A DNA stretch of 64,000 nucleotides. Origin: Candidatus Rifleibacteriota bacterium (GTDB lineage: Bacteria > Muiribacteriota > Ozemobacteria > Ozemobacterales > Ozemobacteraceae). Shown here piece after piece: positions 44,531 through 52,081 of this stretch. The notes beneath the pieces were generated by a model, which was given only the letters and a program-made list of their open reading frames with translations, was not told the DNA's origin and ran no database searches. The translations under genes were made by a program, and so were the position numbers. The stretch is taken from contig JANJUX010000003.1 in the NCBI GenBank assembly GCA_024710355.1, positions 62,001 through 126,000 of the forward strand. Direction: 5' to 3'. Position 1 is the stretch's first letter; each line of letters begins with the position of its first letter.

Positions 44531-44947
44531 TTACTTCTGCCCCTTTTCGAACACCAGCGAAGGCCACATTTCTTTGAGAACATTGGTATTGATGACGGTG
44601 GCACGACTGATTTCACGCATGCCGATGTCAAGTTCATCTTCAGAACTCATCAATTTGACCGCTTTCAGTTCGATGCCTTCGCCGTCTTTGGCTGATACGG
44701 TACCGCACAGGCAGTCGTCGCCGCTTTTAATGAAGACGCGCTGCCCGACTTCGAGTTCTTCGGGTTTGACGTTCTTTGTCACGCCACCGATACACATATT
44801 GACGATACCCGGGTAGAGCGGCACGTCTTCATAAAGCTTGACCAGCTGGGTTACCAGTTCTTTAACCAGCATCGGGTCTTTTTCTTCTTCGACGATGCGC
44901 TTGAGATACTTGATCAGACCGGGAAAGTCAGTTTCTTTAAATGACAT
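44531..44947 (-). CDS. Small protein of the kinase/DHH operon, possible Sm/SH3-like barrel
   Basis: 138 aa. The N-terminal half is helical and acidic (DPMLVKELVTQLVKLYEDVP). The C-terminal half is a five-strand-like pattern: VGQRVFIKSGDDCLCGTVS, GIELKAVKLM, REISRATVINT. That pattern resembles an Sm or SH3-like barrel with the D-x-L-x-G-T-V turn. It lies between the DHH and Clp1-like genes with gaps of 10 and 2 bases, so it is probably a partner of both. No family recognised; the fold is an inference. Confidence 0.65.
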   Translation of the reverse strand: MSFKETDFPGLIKYLKRIVEEEKDPMLVKELVTQLVKLYEDVPLYPGIVNMCIGGVTKNVKPEELEVGQRVFIKSGDDCLCGTVSAKDGEGIELKAVKLMSSEDELDIGMREISRATVINTNVLKEMWPSLVFEKGQK

Positions 44948-44957
44948 CAGGTTTCCT

Positions 44958-46382
44958 TTATTTTTTCAGATACTCAAGACCGAGTTTGTCGGCGCGGGCC
45001 TTCTGGGCGTCATCAAGTTTGCCGGCGGCAGCAAGGCGGTCATGCAGCTGCATTTCGCTGAGAACTTCGGTAACTCTGGTGAGAACGTCGCAGAAGGTGA
45101 CCTTGTCGGTCTTGAAAGTGCATTCAGCCGCTTTTGGGTGACCGCCGCCGCTGATTTTATCTTTGTAATCGGCATAGCGCTTCTGCATTGAATCCTGCAG
45201 CTCGCCGCAGAACTTGCCTGAATGAACGCGATCGCCCGAACCACGCACCGATACATGCGTGTAATCATTGCTCACTGAGCTGACCATGATAATCTGAGCA
45301 AGCTTGTCGCCGGCGTTCTGTTTGAGTTCGAACAGTTTGATCGAACCGATCATCGGCAGCAACGGCACTTTCGGGCCGACGAACAGATAGATCGAAGTTT
45401 CGTCGAGCTTGAGAATGCGGGCTGATGAGTCGAGAATGCGATTGGCGCTTTCCCAGTCCTGCAGGAAGTAGGCGAAGATCTTCTTGAGATTGCCCTGCTG
45501 CGGCTGTGGCAGAAGGTTCACGAAATCATCGAGAGACTCGATCTTCTTGACTTCGTTCATCTTGTCGGCAATGGCTTCAAGGGCAGTGGCGATACATTCG
45601 GCGTGGTTGACGTTCTTGAGCGCCGGTTCACGGTCGTTGTAGAAATATGAGAACCCGCCGCCGCCTGTGGCATGCACATACTCGGTCACGCGTGAAAGCA
45701 GGCAGGTATGGTCGCGCTGTTCGGCGTCGAACATCGTCGGACGTTCTTTTACCAGAGTCAGCAGATTCTTGAAATTCTTGCCGTATTCGACAAAGAATGG
45801 CTTGGCAAAGTCAGCGAGAATGCCTTTGACCGGTTCAATCGCCCAGTCACCCTTGAGGCCCATCATGCACAAAAAGTCGTCGAAATCTTCGCGCACGCCG
45901 GCGAGAGCCGCGATACCGTGAGCGAGAATCGAGGTTGAACACCAGGTATAAGCCGGCAGACTCGGGTTAAAATAGGTGCATTTTTCGGGAGCTGCGGGGG
46001 TCGGGTGATGATCGACAATGTAAACCGGCAGTTTATCGGCAAAATTGTTATAGGGTACCAGAGTGCCCTTGTCGAGCAGAAAGATAGCCTTGGCGCCGGT
46101 GGTTTCCTTCATCGCCGCTTCGAGCTGATCGGGCTGCAGCAGAAAGCCTTCGGGCATTTTCAGATTAACTTTCCAGCCTTTTTTCTGCAATACTCGTTTA
46201 AAAATCAGGCCGCTGGTGATGCCATCCGGATCGTCGTGGCTAAAAACAAGGGCTGTGCCGGGTTTTTCGATTTCCTGCAGAATCTTCTGCAGGCCGGGGT
46301 TACTGGCCTTGAGTTTTTCCCATTGTGATTTGTAGCTCTCAACATCCTTGAATTCTGTCTGCAAAATGACCGCTTTTTCCAT
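44958..46382 (-). CDS. DHH/DHHA1 family phosphoesterase (RecJ-like)
   Basis: 474 aa. DHH motifs: SHDDPDG (48-54) and DHHPTP (124-129), then a long insert and the DHHA1 substrate-binding domain with GGGHPKAAE (412-420). The N-terminal 40 residues are a helical extension. Motif I (FSHDDPDGITSG) resembles archaeal RecJ/GAN-type proteins more than the bacterial RecJ with its OB domain, which is absent here. Likely Mn-dependent 5' exonuclease or oligonucleotide phosphodiesterase. First gene of the three-gene operon, with AAAGGATG before the ATG and a promoter at 46417-46446. Confidence 0.85.
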   Translation of the reverse strand: MEKAVILQTEFKDVESYKSQWEKLKASNPGLQKILQEIEKPGTALVFSHDDPDGITSGLIFKRVLQKKGWKVNLKMPEGFLLQPDQLEAAMKETTGAKAIFLLDKGTLVPYNNFADKLPVYIVDHHPTPAAPEKCTYFNPSLPAYTWCSTSILAHGIAALAGVREDFDDFLCMMGLKGDWAIEPVKGILADFAKPFFVEYGKNFKNLLTLVKERPTMFDAEQRDHTCLLSRVTEYVHATGGGGFSYFYNDREPALKNVNHAECIATALEAIADKMNEVKKIESLDDFVNLLPQPQQGNLKKIFAYFLQDWESANRILDSSARILKLDETSIYLFVGPKVPLLPMIGSIKLFELKQNAGDKLAQIIMVSSVSNDYTHVSVRGSGDRVHSGKFCGELQDSMQKRYADYKDKISGGGHPKAAECTFKTDKVTFCDVLTRVTEVLSEMQLHDRLAAAGKLDDAQKARADKLGLEYLKK

Positions 46383-46416
46383 AATACATCCTTTCGGTTA
46401 TTTCAATTACCCGAAA

Positions 46417-46446
46417 AGTATAGTTTGGATTAAAGTCTCTGGTCAA
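46417..46446 (-). promoter_or_regulatory. Candidate promoter of the DHH/Clp1-like operon
   Basis: On the minus strand: TTGACC (46441-46446), 18-base spacer, TATACT (46417-46422), about 35 bases upstream of the DHH start. It overlaps the last codons of the preceding MBL gene, which suggests that the kinase operon is transcribed apart from the competence operon. Confidence 0.65.
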
Positions 46447-47386
46447 CTACAAATCTGTAATCTCTTGTATCTTTTCCGCCAATGAAAAGACGGATATTGC
46501 CGTGTCGATCGGTGCGATAGAGCTTGGTTCCGACCCTTTCATGATGGGAAAGGGCCCGCGGTGACGGGTGCCTGAACGCATTGCTGCGGCCGACGCTTAT
46601 GACTCCTGCTTCTGCCTTGACCAGCTGCAGAAATGGCATATAGTCGCTGGTATCAGCGCCATGATGCGGCACCTTGAGAATCTGGCTGCGAATGCCCTCG
46701 CCGTATTTCATGATCTCACGCTCAGCATCTTCTTCGATATCACCGGCAAGCAGGGTCTGAACCTTGCCATAACGCAGCAGCAGCGCGATCGACATGTTGT
46801 TGACTTCAGAATATTCTTTCGAGCTGACCGGTTTCTCAGGGTTGAGAACCTGCACGAACAGCTCGTTGCCCCATTCGAGAACATCGCCGGCCTTGATGCT
46901 GAGACGCTGAATCCGTTCTTTTTTACAGATTTCGTCATAGGTCTGCCAGGCTTCGGTGTTGAAAGTCGACGGCGTCTCATAGATTTTGTCGACCTCGAAC
47001 AGCCTGAGAACCGGAATGATGCCACCGAGATGATCATTGTGCCAGTGCGTGATCACCAGACCATCGAGTTTTGAAATCTTCTGGTTGCGCAGATAATTCT
47101 GAATCAGTTCGCGGCCTTCGCGCCGGGCATCGGCAACCGGCACGTTGACGCCGCCGTCGACCAGAAAAACCTTGCCTTTCGGCGTGCGTATCAGAACCGC
47201 ATCACCCTGCCCGACGTTGACGAAGTCGATGCGCAGTTCAGGGTTGAGACTGACGCTGACCAGACCGCCGTGATCCGGGCTCAGAACCAGCGCCCAGACA
47301 AAAATGACGACAATCAGCAGCATGAAGAAAACGAAATTGGTTTTCTTCGACTGAAAAGATTTCTGTTCGTAACCGTATCTGCTCAT
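46430..47386 (-). CDS. ComEC-like metallo-beta-lactamase-fold protein, stand-alone
   Basis: 318 aa. N-terminal membrane anchor (NFVFFMLLIVVIFVWALVL, about 17-35), then an MBL domain like the C-terminus of ComEC: DFVNVGQGDAVLI, metal site HWHNDH (114-119), LLAGDIEEDAE and VPHHGADTS. All metal ligands look intact. It would act outside the cytoplasmic membrane as a nuclease or phosphodiesterase. It is read 4 bases after comEA and two genes after comEC, so a role in DNA uptake is likely. Confidence 0.85.
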   Translation of the reverse strand: MSRYGYEQKSFQSKKTNFVFFMLLIVVIFVWALVLSPDHGGLVSVSLNPELRIDFVNVGQGDAVLIRTPKGKVFLVDGGVNVPVADARREGRELIQNYLRNQKISKLDGLVITHWHNDHLGGIIPVLRLFEVDKIYETPSTFNTEAWQTYDEICKKERIQRLSIKAGDVLEWGNELFVQVLNPEKPVSSKEYSEVNNMSIALLLRYGKVQTLLAGDIEEDAEREIMKYGEGIRSQILKVPHHGADTSDYMPFLQLVKAEAGVISVGRSNAFRHPSPRALSHHERVGTKLYRTDRHGNIRLFIGGKDTRDYRFVVDQRL

Positions 47387-47390
47387 GCCG

Positions 47391-48008
47391 CTATTTCACC
47401 TCGACGAGGTTGATGAACTGTTTCAGAGCCTTTTCGGTGACTCCGGGCACCTCTTTAAGATCTTCGATCGAAAAGAAACCGCCATTGCGATTGCGGAACT
47501 CGATGATTTTTTCTGCCATCTTTTTGCTGACGCCGGGCAGAGCATTGAGCTCCTCTTCACTGGCAAAGTTCAGATTCAGCTTGTCACCCCAGGCGGCCTG
47601 GCCTGAATGCCCGCCAATGGCGGTCGCATAATTCTCAAGAACGCGCAGGCGCCGCTTGGTCATGCCCTGAACGTTGAGCAGTTCATTCATGTCCTTGATC
47701 TCGCCCTTTTCTTTGATGTAGTCGTAAACGCGCTTCGACAGAGTCGGCGTCATTTCGGGCAGCGCTCTGATACTCTTGAGGTCAGTGCGGTTCAGATTGA
47801 GCTTGCCGGCGTTCTCCGTTTCGTTGAAAGTCGAGCCCTTGACCAGAACCGTCTGGTCAGTGAGCCCGGCAATGTGGTCAATCTGTTTCAGCAGCTGAGA
47901 ATTCTGGTTTCTGATGGTCGTCACCCTGACGATCAGCATCATGACGCCCATCGCCAGCATGGTGATGAGCAGAACGAACGCCAGTTTTTCGAGTCGGGTT
48001 AATACCAT
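47391..48008 (-). CDS. comEA: ComEA-like DNA-binding competence protein
   Basis: About 205 aa. One N-terminal transmembrane helix (LAFVLLITMLAMGVMMLIV), a linker, and two helix-hairpin-helix modules: LNLNRTDLKSIRALPEMTPTLS (about 70-110) and LNLNFASEEELNALPGVSKKMAEKI (about 145-205). ComEA binds incoming double-stranded DNA in the periplasm. Two modules instead of one is longer than the usual form. The ATG at 48008 overlaps the comEC stop (TGATG). Confidence 0.88.
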   Translation of the reverse strand: MVLTRLEKLAFVLLITMLAMGVMMLIVRVTTIRNQNSQLLKQIDHIAGLTDQTVLVKGSTFNETENAGKLNLNRTDLKSIRALPEMTPTLSKRVYDYIKEKGEIKDMNELLNVQGMTKRRLRVLENYATAIGGHSGQAAWGDKLNLNFASEEELNALPGVSKKMAEKIIEFRNRNGGFFSIEDLKEVPGVTEKALKQFINLVEVK

Positions 48009-50959
48009 CACTGCTGGTCCTTGACAAAAACGCTGGCCTGCACGCGGTTACGGGTCTGATCGACCTGCACCGCACCACTTTCAGAGGTCATGTAAACCTT
48101 GACCGGCCATTGTTTGAATCTTTGCGGGTAACTGCGGCTGCGCGAGGTAATGGTTGCGGCCAGGTGGTAGTTTTCCATCAGCCACGACGACGGAAACCGG
48201 TAACTGACTGCCACACCCTCGGGGTTCTGCGATTTGACAAACTTTTCGAACGCTTCGACCGGCGACGGCAGATCAGCGACAAAAATAAAATCGGGCTTGA
48301 AGTTGACAACTTCCTCGAGCTTATAGGCGTTGCCCGGCAGAAACAGATAGTTGCGCTCTTTGTGCGAAATTTTGAGAATCAGCCCATCATAATACTGCTG
48401 GAAACTGCCATCGGTCGTCGTGGCCTGCGGTGCCAGCACTTCGATCACGCCTGCCGCGTCAAGTATTTTGTCACCGGCCTTAACTCTCTGCACCGGAATC
48501 TTGTAGCGATAGACATCTTCAATCAGCTGGTTATATGAATCGAAGGCGAGTTCCCAGAAATAGGATGGCGGAACTCCCGCGTTCATGCCACTTTTCAGGC
48601 GCTTTTCAAACTTAAGGTCACCGTGCAGAAAAGTGCGGGCATAGTCTTCAAAACTGATCCGGCGACCGTCTTCAGGCAGCGGAAACGGCACATAGATTTT
48701 GTTGACCCGATAATTGGCCATTACCGAGCGCAGCCCTGAAATTCTTTCGGGCAGAGCTGAGCTGAGAATCACCGCATGGACTTCACGGGCCTGCTTGCCG
48801 GAAAGGGCTGGCTGCACGACTCTCTCGCCACGGTCTGAGCCTGCCAGCGGGTCATTCAGGCCGGCATCGACGAGGGCAACACGACCATCAGCTTCGAGCA
48901 GCAGTGATGAACCATAACCGACGTCAAGCATGGTCAGGCGCATGTCCGGAGTTCTTTCGATTCCGCTCAGAGCAAACACTCCGCTGCCCACCAGGCCGAT
49001 CATGATGAAAATGCCGAGAGCCGCCAGAGAATTGCGGTACTCGTCGTCTTCCCAGAGGTCGGAAACGGCGGCGGTGATTGCCAGCACCCAGGTTTTGATG
49101 TCGCTGTAAAAATAGGCAAGGTGCAGAATCAGGTAATAGACCAGTAAAGCCCCGAATCCCGGTTGTGAAACCCTCGGAAACGGAATGAGAATCGCGAAAA
49201 ACGATGCCATTCCGAGAAAGAACTTGACACCGAGCCAGTTGGCAGCGTTCAACACCAGTGCCAGCGGCATGCCGATCACCGGCACAAAGGCCCCGATCAG
49301 GCCTGCTATCAGCCCCAGTTGAACGATCAAACCGATCAGCGGAATCGCAATCAGGTTGGCAACCGGTGAAGCGAGCGAAAACTGCCCGAAATAATAGGCC
49401 GAAAGCGGCCCCATCATTGCTACCAGAATGGCAACCTGCGCTGAAAGGAAAGACTGCAGCCAGCCTGGCAACATTTCGAAAGCGAAGCTCTGAAAAGTTG
49501 AGCGATCAGACAGGCGACTTGCGAGCGACAGGGTCACGAAAAAATACAGCCCGGTCAGCGGGAAAAAATACGGATGCAGCACCAGAGATTTAACGGCGAT
49601 GATGGCGAGATAGAAAAAGAAAGTGGCGGCAGCTGCTACCAGCAGACCAGGCCCGCGCAGCATGCGTTTGAGAATTGCCTGTGAGGGCTCGGAAAACATC
49701 GCGAGCGCGTAGATTGCCATGACCGAAAGGGTGAAACTCGGCTCGGTCAACTGCAGCGGGCTCATGAACAATATGAAAATACAGGCGACCGAGAGAGAGA
49801 ACAGCACCGACATCTTGAAGCCGAGGCCGACAAGGTAGGCACGTGACAGAACAAACAGACTGTTCATGATTGCTGCACGGACTGCCGAACTTGGCCAGCC
49901 GACAATCAGCGCAAAAGTGAACAGTGACAGCACGATGAGCGGAGCAAAAACGCGCAGCGGCACCCGCAGCATCGCAAAAATACCATAGAGCAGACCGGCA
50001 ATGATGGTGACGTGCAGCCCCGAAACGGCCAGAACGTGCGATACGCCGGTCATTCTGAATTCGTTGCCGATTTTAGCCGGCAGTCCACCCTTCAGGCCGA
50101 GAAGAACCCCACCGAGAAAGCTCGATTCGGGGAAAGGCATCGTCTGTTTGATGACCTTCAATATCTCGGTCTTGACGTGCAGTGCGAATCGATACCACAT
50201 CGAGCCGCCTTCGACATCTTCAATTACTCGTAAAGATGCTTTGCGCGGCACGATTCTGACCGTTCTGAATATGCCACGGTTGCGCAGATGGCTTTTGTAG
50301 TCGAGCGAACCGGGGTTGCGACGTTCAGATGCTTCTGAAAGCTGACCGTCGATTTCGATTATCTGATTGAACCTGACCTCTCTGAAGGCGTCGGTGTCTT
50401 CAAAAACCTGCGCTAGAATCAGGCCGCCGGTAACCGGTTCGGCTTCCGACTGGTCGACGACGGTTTCGTATTCCGGTTTTTTCTTGCGGCTTCGACTCTC
50501 TTCGCTACCGCCATCGACCCTGACCCGTTTACGGTCGACGCGCCGAATCGTTTCGGGCTGCACGAGAACCTCAAGGTGATCGTTTTTCAACACCGGCTCT
50601 TCAAGAATGCGGCCTCTGATGCGCCAGTTCGTGTTTTCGTCGTGCTTTTCGCAGATAGTCTGCAGGTGCCCGCGATAGTCATGGCGCAGTTCTGAAATAT
50701 AACGGAAAGCTCCGAAAGAGCCGGTAGTCAGCAGCAGAAACACCAGCGTCAGAACCGGTAGAGCCTCTTCGTCTTCTCTGATAGCCGCAAGGTTGCCCGA
50801 AAGCAGATTCGAACTGTGCCGGTACCAGAAGGGAATCGCGGCACACAGGCCGAACACCCCGGTGAGAAGCAGAAACAGACCACTGGCCGTGGCACCGCTG
50901 AGAACGGCAAATGCCATACCGCAAATAAAGGCAAGGGCGAGAAGAATGAAGGTCAGCAC
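48008..50959 (-). CDS. comEC: ComEC/Rec2 DNA uptake channel with degenerate MBL domain
   Basis: 983 aa. N-terminal DUF4131/OB-like region (about 15-240), Competence domain with many transmembrane helices (about 275-665, core SHVLAVSGLHV at 307-317) and a C-terminal MBL-like domain (about 673-930). The last keeps the fold pattern (LTMLDVGYGSSLLLE, VALVDAG), but the metal site is SSALPERISGL (733-743) instead of HxHxDH, and later ligands are also lost (FLPGN, VADLPS). ComEC carries one DNA strand across the inner membrane. GTG start at 50959, coupled to the stop of the small upstream gene. Confidence 0.9.
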   Translation of the reverse strand: MLTFILLALAFICGMAFAVLSGATASGLFLLLTGVFGLCAAIPFWYRHSSNLLSGNLAAIREDEEALPVLTLVFLLLTTGSFGAFRYISELRHDYRGHLQTICEKHDENTNWRIRGRILEEPVLKNDHLEVLVQPETIRRVDRKRVRVDGGSEESRSRKKKPEYETVVDQSEAEPVTGGLILAQVFEDTDAFREVRFNQIIEIDGQLSEASERRNPGSLDYKSHLRNRGIFRTVRIVPRKASLRVIEDVEGGSMWYRFALHVKTEILKVIKQTMPFPESSFLGGVLLGLKGGLPAKIGNEFRMTGVSHVLAVSGLHVTIIAGLLYGIFAMLRVPLRVFAPLIVLSLFTFALIVGWPSSAVRAAIMNSLFVLSRAYLVGLGFKMSVLFSLSVACIFILFMSPLQLTEPSFTLSVMAIYALAMFSEPSQAILKRMLRGPGLLVAAAATFFFYLAIIAVKSLVLHPYFFPLTGLYFFVTLSLASRLSDRSTFQSFAFEMLPGWLQSFLSAQVAILVAMMGPLSAYYFGQFSLASPVANLIAIPLIGLIVQLGLIAGLIGAFVPVIGMPLALVLNAANWLGVKFFLGMASFFAILIPFPRVSQPGFGALLVYYLILHLAYFYSDIKTWVLAITAAVSDLWEDDEYRNSLAALGIFIMIGLVGSGVFALSGIERTPDMRLTMLDVGYGSSLLLEADGRVALVDAGLNDPLAGSDRGERVVQPALSGKQAREVHAVILSSALPERISGLRSVMANYRVNKIYVPFPLPEDGRRISFEDYARTFLHGDLKFEKRLKSGMNAGVPPSYFWELAFDSYNQLIEDVYRYKIPVQRVKAGDKILDAAGVIEVLAPQATTTDGSFQQYYDGLILKISHKERNYLFLPGNAYKLEEVVNFKPDFIFVADLPSPVEAFEKFVKSQNPEGVAVSYRFPSSWLMENYHLAATITSRSRSYPQRFKQWPVKVYMTSESGAVQVDQTRNRVQASVFVKDQQ

Positions 50960-50960
50960 A

Positions 50961-51149
50961 TCAATCCGTTCCCTTTTCCTGTTTTATGTGGGGGTAGTAT
51001 TCGAGATTCGACAGCAGATTGTCTTTAACGCGGTAATCAGATTTGACTACCAGCACCAGACCACCGGCAAGCAGCGAAATTACCATCAGAAGAATCAGAA
51101 ATTTCGTGCCATCGGCGCCCGGGTCATTTTCTGACTTGTTTTCAGACAT
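50961..51149 (-). CDS. Small single-pass membrane protein upstream of comEC
   Basis: 62 aa. An acidic, polar N-terminus (SENKSENDPGADGTK), one transmembrane helix (FLILLMVISLLAGGLVLVV) and a short charged tail. The ATG at 51149 has AAGGAT upstream. One base separates its stop from the comEC GTG, suggesting translational coupling. No family recognised. Confidence 0.6.
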   Translation of the reverse strand: MSENKSENDPGADGTKFLILLMVISLLAGGLVLVVKSDYRVKDNLLSNLEYYPHIKQEKGTD

Positions 51150-51160
51150 CAAACTGATCC

Positions 51161-51940
51161 TTATTCCATGGCTGTCCAGGCGTTGGTTTTCTGTACCCAG
51201 TCACTGAAAAGGGTAAAGAATTTCTCGAAATCAAAACTGGTGATCTGTCGGAAACAGGCTTCTGAATCCATGTCTTCGAGAGCGTACATCAGTGTCGAGT
51301 ATTTGGCGAAAAAGCTGTCACAATAGATACCGAGAAGCAGTCTAACCATATAGAAAGACTGAAAGAGAGCCAGCTGGCGTCGGCTGGAATCTGGTATCAG
51401 ATTGATATCTTTGATCATGATCTGCGGCTTGATCAGCTGATTTGCTTTCTGGGCTTCCTGGAGACGGGCCCAGCCGTTCTGCAGCCATTCACGGCTGTCT
51501 TTGCGGATTTTGTAGGCAGCCTGCAGTGCAAAACCTTCGCGCAGCCAGGAGGGCGTGCGCCACTGTCTTATCTGCAGCTCGCGTTCGTTGACCCGGTTGT
51601 TGAAAAACAGGTGCCCGAGTTCTCTGGCGGCCACTTCACCGATCGCGCTGTCAAGCTTTTCGGTGAGCAGAAAGATTGAGTTGCTCTGGTAATCGAGGCG
51701 TATCGCTTCCCCGACCTTGGGAGCATGACCGGTGGCTTTTTCGAATTCAGCCTCATTTTTCATGATGTAGAAGGCCCCGGAAGGGTCATCCTGGAAGTTG
51801 AAAACCTGTTTGAACATGCTTGTGGCACGATCCAGGCTGTCGAGCAGTTCTTCGGCGGCCAGGCTTTCGCTGATATCAAAGAAAACAGAGTAGTTTCTCA
51901 GTTCAAACTTCTGATTTAAAGATAATGCTGAGGCTTGCAT
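51161..51940 (-). CDS. Peptidase MA-like protein with degenerate zinc motif
   Basis: 259 aa. The arrangement resembles gluzincin (peptidase_MA-like) proteins: a motif helix followed by WLREGFA. The HExxH motif, however, reads RELGH (106-110), so the first His ligand is Arg; the downstream Glu (E135) is kept. Zinc peptidase activity is therefore doubtful. No signal peptide is visible. First gene of the competence operon, with a GGGAG ribosome site and a candidate promoter at 51969-51997. It might bind a peptide or act as scaffold (inference). Confidence 0.6.
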   Translation of the reverse strand: MQASALSLNQKFELRNYSVFFDISESLAAEELLDSLDRATSMFKQVFNFQDDPSGAFYIMKNEAEFEKATGHAPKVGEAIRLDYQSNSIFLLTEKLDSAIGEVAARELGHLFFNNRVNERELQIRQWRTPSWLREGFALQAAYKIRKDSREWLQNGWARLQEAQKANQLIKPQIMIKDINLIPDSSRRQLALFQSFYMVRLLLGIYCDSFFAKYSTLMYALEDMDSEACFRQITSFDFEKFFTLFSDWVQKTNAWTAME

Positions 51941-51968
51941 GACGTTGCTCCCGGTTCAGATTAGCTAC

Positions 51969-51997
51969 AGCATACAATCAACCGGCTCTTTTATCAA
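51969..51997 (-). promoter_or_regulatory. Candidate promoter of the competence operon
   Basis: On the minus strand: TTGATA (51992-51997), 17-base spacer, TATGCT (51969-51974). It is back-to-back with the promoter at 52012-52041 of the cNMP/ParA/TPR gene. Confidence 0.5.
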
Positions 51998-52011
51998 GCA
52001 AGCAAGTAAGA

Positions 52012-52041
52012 TTGACTTCTAAACTGCGGTAATATTATACT
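52012..52041 (+). promoter_or_regulatory. Candidate promoter of the cNMP/ParA/TPR gene
   Basis: TTGACT (52012-52017), 18-base spacer, TATACT (52036-52041), about 35 bases upstream of the ATG. The two divergent promoters are separated by only 14 bases between their -35 boxes, so shared regulation is possible. Confidence 0.65.
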
Positions 52042-52081
52042 GACCAGTGAGATTCTAAACCTACATAAAGATAGGATCATT

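Noticed and set aside
44022..44816. Plus-strand open frame of about 260 codons
   Set aside because: Antisense to the Clp1-like kinase and the 138-aa gene; no protein features.
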